This document shows, one piece after another, positions 1 through 4,570 of a stretch of 7,583 nt of DNA. The first letter of the stretch is position 1; the number at the start of each line of letters is the position of its first letter. This DNA is from an uncultured Devosia sp. (GTDB lineage Bacteria; Pseudomonadota; Alphaproteobacteria; Rhizobiales; Devosiaceae). The stretch is from assembly GCA_934553185.1 (NCBI GenBank), contig CAKTFF010000093.1, positions 1-7,583 on the forward strand, written 5' to 3'. Under the pieces are notes generated by a model that was not told the DNA's origin, ran no database searches, and saw only the letters and a program-made list of their open reading frames with translations. The position numbers and the translations under genes were made by a program.

Positions 1-281
1 CGATGGCCGTTTTCGGGATCAAAGGGCCCATGGACGCGATAGCCATAAAGCTGGCCTGGTCCCACGCCAGGCACATAGCCGTGCCAGATTTCATTGGTGT
101 ATTCGGGCAGGGTCAGCCGTTCGACTTCAGCCCCGGAGGCTTCATCGAAAAGGCAGAGCTCGACGCGGCTCGCATAGGCCGAGAAGATGGCAAAGTTGGT
201 GCCCTCGCCGTCCCAGTTGGCCCCGAGCTGCGTGAAGTTTCCGGGTAGGATCTGGCGGGAGGATGACGGCGCGTCCGGCAT
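1..281 (-). CDS. glgX: Glycogen debranching enzyme GlgX, N-terminal part (runs off left edge)
   Basis: The first 93 codons of a minus-strand gene are present; the rest lies beyond position 1. GlgX hydrolyses alpha-1,6 branches of limit-dextrin glycogen in the cytoplasm during glycogen breakdown. The visible part matches the N-terminal CBM48-type beta-sandwich of GlgX/TreX: GANWDGEGTNFAIFS (residues 20-34), then RVELCLFD (39-46), EIWHGYVPGVGPGQLYGYRV (64-83) and HGPFDPENGH (84-93). This string of motifs is very characteristic of the family, whose members are roughly 650-700 residues, so about one eighth is seen. The ATG at 281 is preceded by AAGGA with a 9-nt gap, which supports this start. 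The catalytic GH13 barrel is outside the window, so activity cannot be judged. The gene is divergent from the stress genes at 446. Confidence 0.9.
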   Translation of the reverse strand, partial: MPDAPSSSRQILPGNFTQLGANWDGEGTNFAIFSAYASRVELCLFDEASGAEVERLTLPEYTNEIWHGYVPGVGPGQLYGYRVHGPFDPENGH

Positions 282-393
282 AGATGTGGTTCCTTGGTGA
301 AGTCCACATGAACGCGGGGCTCCACACGCTGGTTGCTGCCCAAGTGCAGTGTGGCCAAGCTTCTTTTGCATCGTACCACCCCCGGGTGAGGGG

Positions 394-418
394 GGAACCA
401 GCCGCAATGCCGTACGTT
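394..418 (+). promoter_or_regulatory. EcfG-type general stress response promoter (GGAAC-N16-CGTT)
   Basis: GGAAC at 394-398 (-35) is followed after exactly 16 nt by CGTT at 415-418 (-10). This is a full match to the consensus for alphaproteobacterial EcfG/SigT sigma factors, which act under PhyR-NepR partner switching. The -10 element ends 27 nt before the start codon at 446, so a transcript beginning about 6-10 nt downstream would have a leader of about 20 nt that includes the GGAGA ribosome site at 436-440. A short inverted repeat (CACCC-CC-GGGTG, 377-388) lies just upstream and may or may not matter. The downstream genes belong to families often linked to stress, which agrees with the promoter call. 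Confidence 0.8.
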
Positions 419-445
419 GCTCGCAAACCAACACTGGAGAGCGTC

Positions 446-697
446 ATGGGTATTATCTGGACCATCATTATCGGCTTCATCGCCGGCGTTATTGCCAAGT
501 TCATCATGCCGGGCCGCAACGAGCCATCCGGCTTCATCCTCACCACCATCCTCGGCATCGTCGGCGCGTTTGTTGCGTCCTATCTTGGCCAGGCTCTCGG
601 CTGGTACGCGCCGGGCGAAGGTGCCGGGCTGATCGGCGCCATTGTTGGTTCGATCATTATTCTGTTCGTCTGGGGCCTGATCGCCCGCCGACGCTAA
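446..697 (+). CDS. GlsB/YeaQ/YmgE family stress response membrane protein
   Basis: An 83-residue, very hydrophobic inner-membrane protein of the PF04226 family (GlsB/YeaQ/YmgE, formerly 'transglycosylase-associated protein'). Three membrane segments are visible at about residues 1-20, 29-49 and 57-79. The family hallmark lies between the first two: MPGRNEPSGFILTTILGIVG (21-40). The length is normal for the family. The biochemical role is not established; members are commonly induced by stress. The ATG at 446 is chosen because GGAGA (436-440) lies 5 nt upstream and translation starts directly with the first membrane helix. The in-frame ATG further upstream would add non-conserved sequence and would start before the predicted promoter. 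The gene sits right behind an EcfG promoter and 25 nt before the YidB-family gene, probably in one transcript. Confidence 0.9.
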   Translation: MGIIWTIIIGFIAGVIAKFIMPGRNEPSGFILTTILGIVGAFVASYLGQALGWYAPGEGAGLIGAIVGSIIILFVWGLIARRR

Positions 698-722
698 GGC
701 AGACAAACCAAAGGAGGCCACC

Positions 723-1265
723 ATGGCCAAAGGAATGCCATCGATGATCGCGCTGCTCGGCCTGTTGGCCGTGGCAGGATATCAGAACCGTGACAAGCTC
801 GGCTCCGTGCTGGGCGACATGGGGAACGCCGCGGGCGGGAGCCGTCGTCCCGATGGCACCTCCAGCGGTGGAATCGGCGACGCGCTCGGCGGCCTCTTTG
901 GCGGTGGTGGTGCATCGACAGGCGGCGGTCTTGGCAATCTCGGCGGAATGCTGGGTGGTGCCGGGGCGGGTGGCCTTGGCGGCATCCTGAGCGGCGGCCT
1001 GGGTGACCTCATGAAGCAGTTCGAGGGTCAAGGCGCCGGCCGCAAGGCGCAGAGCTGGGTCAACGACGGTGATAACGAAGACATCGGAACCGATGAACTC
1101 GAACGCACCCTTGGGCCCGACACCATTGCCGCCTTGCAGGAGCAGACCGGCCTCAGCCGCGAAGACCTGCTGGAAAGGCTGTCGAAGACCCTGCCACAGG
1201 CCGTTAATCGCATGACGCCCAATGGCCGTCTGCCCACTGAAGATGAAGCCAAGAGCTTCATCTAA
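723..1265 (+). CDS. YidB family (DUF937-like) glycine-rich protein
   Basis: A 180-residue protein. Residues 1-20 form a short hydrophobic stretch (MIALLGLLAVAGY), followed by a linker very rich in glycine (about 35-97) with repeated GG, GGL and GGML units. A C-terminal domain (about 98-170) matches the YidB family: KAQSWVNDGDNEDI (108-121), then a TGLSREDLLERLSKTLPQAV stretch (142-161) and NRMTPNGRLP (162-171). The family's function is unknown. Translation should be strong: AAGGAGG at 711-717 lies 5 nt before the ATG. The gene follows the GlsB-type gene by 25 nt and is followed by a hairpin terminator, so the two form a compact operon under the EcfG promoter. An anchoring or self-associating role for the glycine-rich part is only a guess. 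Confidence 0.85.
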   Translation: MAKGMPSMIALLGLLAVAGYQNRDKLGSVLGDMGNAAGGSRRPDGTSSGGIGDALGGLFGGGGASTGGGLGNLGGMLGGAGAGGLGGILSGGLGDLMKQFEGQGAGRKAQSWVNDGDNEDIGTDELERTLGPDTIAALQEQTGLSREDLLERLSKTLPQAVNRMTPNGRLPTEDEAKSFI

Positions 1266-1284
1266 CGCCAAGTTCAACAATGAG

Positions 1285-1312
1285 AAACGCCGCCATCACT
1301 GGCGGCGTTTTT
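1285..1312 (+). terminator. Rho-independent terminator after the stress operon
   Basis: A perfect 10-bp stem (AAACGCCGCC at 1285-1294 with GGCGGCGTTT at 1301-1310) surrounds a 6-nt loop (1295-1300). On the plus strand it ends in five T (1308-1312), then G and TTT. It begins 19 nt after the yidB-like stop. Being symmetric, it also lies 17 nt after the minus-strand response-regulator stop at 1328. In that direction only three T, all within the stem, follow, so it would be weaker there. Confidence 0.85.
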
Positions 1313-1327
1313 GTTTCGGCGGTCGCT

Positions 1328-1696
1328 TCAGGCTGCCAGCAGCGTTCTGATCGACTCGGTGATGGGGGCGTGCCGATAGGGCTTGGAGAAAAACAGGCTT
1401 CCATCGGGGAGATCGGTGATCTCGACGATCTTGTGCCCCGATGTCACGATGATCTTGATGGGCGGCCAGCGGTCACGCACGGCGGATGCCAGCTTGAGGC
1501 CGTCCATGCTGCCAGGCATGTCGATATCGGTAAACATCAGTTCGATGTTGGAACTCGTGGAGAGGACGGCGATTGCCTCGTCGGCATTGCTTGCCTCCGA
1601 AACGGTAAACCCTTCGCGCTCCAGATTGTCGACGACATCGAGCCGGATCAAAGGCTCATCTTCAACAACAAGGACGTGAATAGTTCGGGCAATCAT
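1328..1696 (-). CDS. Single-domain response regulator (REC only)
   Basis: A 122-residue CheY-like receiver protein without an output domain. All the phosphorylation residues are in place: the acidic pair E12-D13 in VLVVEDEP, phosphoacceptor D57 in MFTDIDMPGSMDGL (54-67), T85 in IIVTSG (82-87) and K105 in FFSKPY (102-107). It should take a phosphoryl group from a histidine kinase not encoded here and act through protein contact. The TDIDMPGSMDGL form is common in small receivers linked to alphaproteobacterial kinases. The start at 1696 is preferred because GAGG lies 7 nt upstream and the REC fold begins at once. An ATG at 1747 would add 17 residues unlike the family. The gene lies 118 nt downstream of the Crp-type gene on the same strand; co-transcription is possible but not shown. 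Confidence 0.88.
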   Translation of the reverse strand: MIARTIHVLVVEDEPLIRLDVVDNLEREGFTVSEASNADEAIAVLSTSSNIELMFTDIDMPGSMDGLKLASAVRDRWPPIKIIVTSGHKIVEITDLPDGSLFFSKPYRHAPITESIRTLLAA

Positions 1697-1814
1697 GATG
1701 GGGCCTCGCCGCTTTGTTTCGCGATTTCGGAACGCCGCGTGGCCCATAACGATCCTTCACAATTGCACTCCTGCATGCACAGGATTGCGAGCCAAAAGGC
1801 GCCGCCTCAGTGGG

Positions 1815-2564
1815 TCAGCGGGGTTCCTGGACCATGTGCAGGTAACGCTGATCGAACTGGCCGGCGCGCGTCAGCCTTTCCAGATCCAGAATCTCCATAG
1901 TGCCCCCTTCCCACACGATGAGATCGCGCTGCCGCAGTTCCTGCAGGACGCGGTTGATATGAACCGTGGAGATGCCGACGGCATCGGCGAGCGCAGCTTG
2001 GGTGATCGGGAAGGCAAAGCGGTTGTCCTGCGCCAAGCCAAGCGCTTCCAGCCGAAAATAGATTTCGCAGATCACATGCGCGGTTCGCTGCGGCGCGGAC
2101 AGCCGGCCCATGCCCACCAGCCACTCGCGATGGATCGCGCCGTCGAGAAGCGTCATCAGCCAGAGGAGACGCGTCAGATGGGGAAAGCGCTCGGTGAGCC
2201 TGACCAGACGATCATGGGGAAAGGTGATAATGGTGCAGTCCGTCAGGGCGCCGACCGAATGATCCATTTCCTTGAGCAGAAAGCTGTGGAGATCAACGAA
2301 GTCGCCGGGAAGGTGGAAGGCTGTCAGTTGCCGCTGACCTGAAGGAAGCATGCGATAGCGACAGGTGAGGCCCGTGGCCACCAGCATGCTTCGCACCGGC
2401 CGGCTGCCTTCGCTGACGAGATCGGCGCCTGCCGTGAAATGCAACTGCTGCCCCGCCGCTTCGGCGATCGCCCGTTGCTCGTCAGGGCCCAGATTGTCAC
2501 GCAGCCGGATCTTGCTGAAGAAGGGCTGCAGCAGATCTTCAACGCTTGGCATGTCCTGGATCAT
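1815..2564 (-). CDS. Crp/Fnr family transcriptional regulator
   Basis: A 249-residue cytoplasmic DNA-binding protein of normal length for the family. A cyclic-nucleotide-binding-type beta-barrel spans about residues 15-125 (with HLPGDFVDLHSFLLK at 84-98), a dimer helix about 126-160, and a winged helix-turn-helix about 186-228, with ALADAVGISTVHINRVLQEL (191-210) as the helix-turn-helix. The barrel lacks the canonical cAMP phosphate-binding pattern (GE..L...RSA), and there is no N-terminal cysteine cluster as in oxygen-sensing FNR; its cysteines (68, 110, 166) are scattered. The signal is therefore unknown. The start at 2564 has AGGGGA about 6 nt upstream. An open frame continues to 3224 but only as the reverse of other genes. 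The target genes are unknown; the divergent small gene at 2691 is the nearest candidate. Confidence 0.88.
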   Translation of the reverse strand: MIQDMPSVEDLLQPFFSKIRLRDNLGPDEQRAIAEAAGQQLHFTAGADLVSEGSRPVRSMLVATGLTCRYRMLPSGQRQLTAFHLPGDFVDLHSFLLKEMDHSVGALTDCTIITFPHDRLVRLTERFPHLTRLLWLMTLLDGAIHREWLVGMGRLSAPQRTAHVICEIYFRLEALGLAQDNRFAFPITQAALADAVGISTVHINRVLQELRQRDLIVWEGGTMEILDLERLTRAGQFDQRYLHMVQEPR

Positions 2565-2638
2565 GAATCGTCCCCTGTTCTCGCGGAACTTTACCTGCTG
2601 AGGATGGTTGCTCCCTCTGGGAAGGCACAGCCGTTTCA

Positions 2639-2665
2639 TTGCATTAACGCACGTTAGTTTGCATT
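2639..2665. promoter_or_regulatory. Possible operator: palindrome between two TTGCATT repeats
   Basis: The gap between the Crp/Fnr-type gene and the small gene at 2691 contains TTGCATT twice on the plus strand (2639-2645 and 2659-2665), offset by exactly 20 bp, about two helical turns. Between them lies the palindrome TAACG-CA-CGTTA (2645-2656). The element is 75 bp upstream of the regulator's start and 25 bp upstream of the small gene, so it could control either. It does not match the Fnr/FixK box (TTGAT-N4-ATCAA). No convincing -35/-10 pair is visible around it. The operator role is inference from symmetry, spacing and position only. Confidence 0.35.
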
Positions 2666-2690
2666 GCTTTTCGCTATGGTAACGAGGGCC

Positions 2691-2918
2691 ATGGCTGCTA
2701 ATTTCCGCATTGTTGATCTCCGAACCAATCCCGACGCGCCCGAGGAACTCTCCATAACAGGCGCGCGCTCTCCCGAAGAAGCCGCACGGCTCGCCATTGG
2801 CGAAAGTCTTGTGCGCAGCGGCCACCGCCAGGATTTGCGGGTGCGGGTATATTTCCAACAGGAAGGCCAGCCCACCACCATGGTGCGGCTTTATCGCCGC
2901 GTCGAAGATCGCGACTGA
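2691..2918 (+). CDS. Small conserved-looking protein of unknown function
   Basis: A 75-residue soluble protein that I do not assign to a named family. It has no membrane segment, signal peptide or cysteine. It opens with a beta-like stretch (FRIVDLRTNPDAPEEL, 5-20), continues with an acidic/alanine helix (SPEEAARLAIGESLVRSG, 27-44) and ends with beta-like segments (LRVRVYFQQ 49-57, TMVRLYRR 63-70). The codon use looks like its neighbours, with mostly G or C in third positions, which favours a real gene. The start is uncertain. The ATG at 2691 has GAGGG only 2 nt upstream, an unusually tight spacing, and an in-frame ATG at 2676 lacks a ribosome site. The gene is divergent from the Crp/Fnr-type regulator and 78 nt upstream of the methyltransferase gene. 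Confidence 0.65.
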   Translation: MAANFRIVDLRTNPDAPEELSITGARSPEEAARLAIGESLVRSGHRQDLRVRVYFQQEGQPTTMVRLYRRVEDRD

Positions 2919-2996
2919 ACCTTCCCTTGCAATGCCTTTGTAGGGCGTCCTTAACGCGCCGTCTGCCACACTGAGGCGGAACGGTTCGGAGGCTCC

Positions 2997-3665
2997 ATGC
3001 TCAAGCAGGTCTATGTGCGCATGGCGCAGGCGATGCCCATGCTGGTCCCCGGCGGCGCTGCCCGTTACGCGCTGCGGACAGGTAAGCCGATTTCCGCAGG
3101 GCAGTGTTGGCTTCTCAGCCTGGGCGCGATTTACCACCTCGATCGGATGATCGCGCTCGACATTCCCTGGTGGAATGTGGCGGCGACCGGCGATGTCGAA
3201 GCCTTCCTTTCCCGTCGCCCCCAAGCGCGCGTCTTTGAATATGGCAGCGGCGCCAGCACAGTCTGGCTGGCACGCCGTGCCGGAAGCGTATCAAGCGTTG
3301 AGCATGACAGCGGCTGGGCCGGGCAGCTTGCACCCAAACTGGCCGGCTACCCCCATGTTTCGCTCACTGTGGCCGGGTTTGACCCGTTGGGCGTGGCGGA
3401 CGAGCAGGCTTACGTGCGCAGCATCGATGGCACGGGGCTGTACGATCTCATTGTAGTGGACGGTCGGCTGCGCGCGGCGTGTCTGTCACGCGCCCTGTCG
3501 CATCTGCAGCCGGACGGTATCGTGGTGTTCGACGACAGCGGCCGTCGCCGCTACCGCGATACCATTGAACAATGCGGGCTGCGCGAGACCCATTACCATG
3601 GGCTCTCCTATTGCGTGCCCTATCCGGACCACACCAGCGTCCTTGCCTCCGGTCCATGGCCCTGA
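2997..3665 (+). CDS. Class I SAM-dependent methyltransferase-like protein
   Basis: A 222-residue protein with the Rossmann-type methyltransferase order of motifs. Motif I, the SAM-binding glycine loop, is VFEYGSGASTVWLA (79-92). The acidic residue that would hold the ribose hydroxyls is in VSSVEHD (98-104). YDLIVVDGR (149-157) and a further strand GIVVFDDS (174-181) follow. Residues 1-60 form a helical N-terminal part with W59/W60 near the fold entrance. There is no signal peptide, so it is probably cytoplasmic. The substrate cannot be read from the sequence; given its neighbours, a sugar or lipid-linked glycan is a reasonable guess. GGAGG (2988-2992) lies 4 nt before the ATG. A weak TTGCAA-N17-CTTAAC promoter-like pair (2927-2955) lies upstream. 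The 3' end overlaps the next gene by 10 nt. Confidence 0.8.
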   Translation: MLKQVYVRMAQAMPMLVPGGAARYALRTGKPISAGQCWLLSLGAIYHLDRMIALDIPWWNVAATGDVEAFLSRRPQARVFEYGSGASTVWLARRAGSVSSVEHDSGWAGQLAPKLAGYPHVSLTVAGFDPLGVADEQAYVRSIDGTGLYDLIVVDGRLRAACLSRALSHLQPDGIVVFDDSGRRRYRDTIEQCGLRETHYHGLSYCVPYPDHTSVLASGPWP

Positions 3666-4570
3666 CGCGGCTGGTCGCCACTGCCCGCGCTTTGCGCGAC
3701 AACCATCGGTTCCGCACCGCCGGCATTCTTGTCGTATCCATCCTGTCGCTGGTTTTTCTTGGCCTCACAGTGATGGAGGCAGGCACCGCCCATGTGCTGG
3801 CGCAAGTGGGGTGGACTGACCTGGCACTGATCGGGGGTGCGGGGCTGTCTTATGGCCTGCTGCTGCTGCTGCTTGCCCGCAGCTGGTCACTGGCCCCCGG
3901 AGCGCGAGGGGCAACGATCAGCCTCCGCCAAGCCATCGCCGTTTATGGCACATCGATCCTGCCCAAATATGTGCCGGGCTCGATACTGCAATATGGGTCG
4001 CGGCAGGTGCTGGGCCAGCGTCTTGGCTGGAGCCAGGTGGCGATGGCGCAAGGGTCGGTGCTGGAGGTGGCGCTGCATGTCGTCTGCCCCCTCGCCGTGG
4101 CGCTGCTGCTGCTTGCGCCCGCACGCGCCTATAGCGGCATGAGCGAACCACCATGGCTGGTATTCGCCCTTGTTGCCGCGCTGGTGGCAGCGCTTGTGGT
4201 TCTTGCCCTGGTGCGGCGTCACCTTCCCACGCGCGTGGTCATCACCGGTGCCATGTTGCAGTTGCTCTTCTTTTCCGGTCTCGCGGCCCTCGCAGCGCTT
4301 TGCGGCTGGAGCTTTGGCGTGGCGCAAACGGCCTTGCCCTTGGTCGGAGGCCTCTTTCTCCTGTCCTGGCTCGCCGGTTTCGTCGTGCCTTTGGCGCCGG
4401 GCGGTTTGGGCATTCGGGAAGCGTCGGGCGTTGCCATGCTGTCCGGCGTCATTGGCGTCGAACCGGCGCTCCTGGTGCTGGCCGCGATGCGCCTTGTGTC
4501 GCTCCTTGGCGATGTGGCGCTGTTTGCCGCCGGACTCGCCTGTCAGCAGCGCCTCCATTTGCGCCCTTAG
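3656..4570 (+). CDS. Flippase-like polytopic membrane protein (PF03706, UPF0104/LPG-synthase TM type)
   Basis: A 304-residue inner-membrane protein with about seven to eight hydrophobic helices. Family hallmarks are LPKYVPGSILQYG (102-114), a GSVLEVALH helix (133-141) and near the C-terminus APGGLGIREASG (247-258). These match the membrane domain shared by UPF0104/YbhN proteins, MprF-type lysyl-phosphatidylglycerol synthases and archaeal AglD-like proteins, several of which are thought to move lipid-linked substrates across the membrane. It lacks the soluble aminoacyl-transferase domain of MprF, so it is not a full LPG synthase. The ATG at 3656 is chosen because it starts 10 nt inside the methyltransferase gene, in another frame, consistent with translational coupling; no good ribosome site precedes it. 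An upstream ATG at 3572 would add non-conserved residues. Its stop (TAG, 4568-4570) overlaps that of the opposing GT-C-like gene. Confidence 0.82.
   Translation: MALTRLVATARALRDNHRFRTAGILVVSILSLVFLGLTVMEAGTAHVLAQVGWTDLALIGGAGLSYGLLLLLLARSWSLAPGARGATISLRQAIAVYGTSILPKYVPGSILQYGSRQVLGQRLGWSQVAMAQGSVLEVALHVVCPLAVALLLLAPARAYSGMSEPPWLVFALVAALVAALVVLALVRRHLPTRVVITGAMLQLLFFSGLAALAALCGWSFGVAQTALPLVGGLFLLSWLAGFVVPLAPGGLGIREASGVAMLSGVIGVEPALLVLAAMRLVSLLGDVALFAAGLACQQRLHLRP

Noticed and set aside
322..354. Inverted repeat CCACAC...GTGTGG in the glgX/GlsB-type gap
   Set aside because: A 6-bp stem with a 21-nt loop is easily expected by chance.
284..445. N-terminal extension of the GlsB-type protein
   Set aside because: The region contains the predicted promoter, and the added residues do not resemble the family.
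1697..1747. Upstream ATG at 1747 for the response regulator
   Set aside because: It would add 17 residues unlike receiver domains; the ATG at 1696 has GAGG at the right distance.
1729..1753. GGAAC-N16-CGAT on the plus strand
   Set aside because: The -10 is imperfect, and it would transcribe only antisense to the Crp/Fnr gene.
1794..1807. Possible terminator just after the Crp/Fnr gene (minus strand AGGC-GGC-GCCTTTT)
   Set aside because: The stem is only 4 bp with a 3-nt loop, too weak to call.
2585..2609. GGAAC-N16-GGTT, a near match to the EcfG promoter upstream of the small gene at 2691
   Set aside because: The -10 has G in place of the conserved C, and the element lies at the start of the opposite gene, 80 nt from any plus-strand start.
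2565..3224. Open frame extending the Crp/Fnr gene upstream to a 469-residue protein on the minus strand
   Set aside because: The extra part is the reverse of the small gene and the methyltransferase gene, has no family features, and the ATG at 2564 has a good ribosome site and begins the conserved domain.
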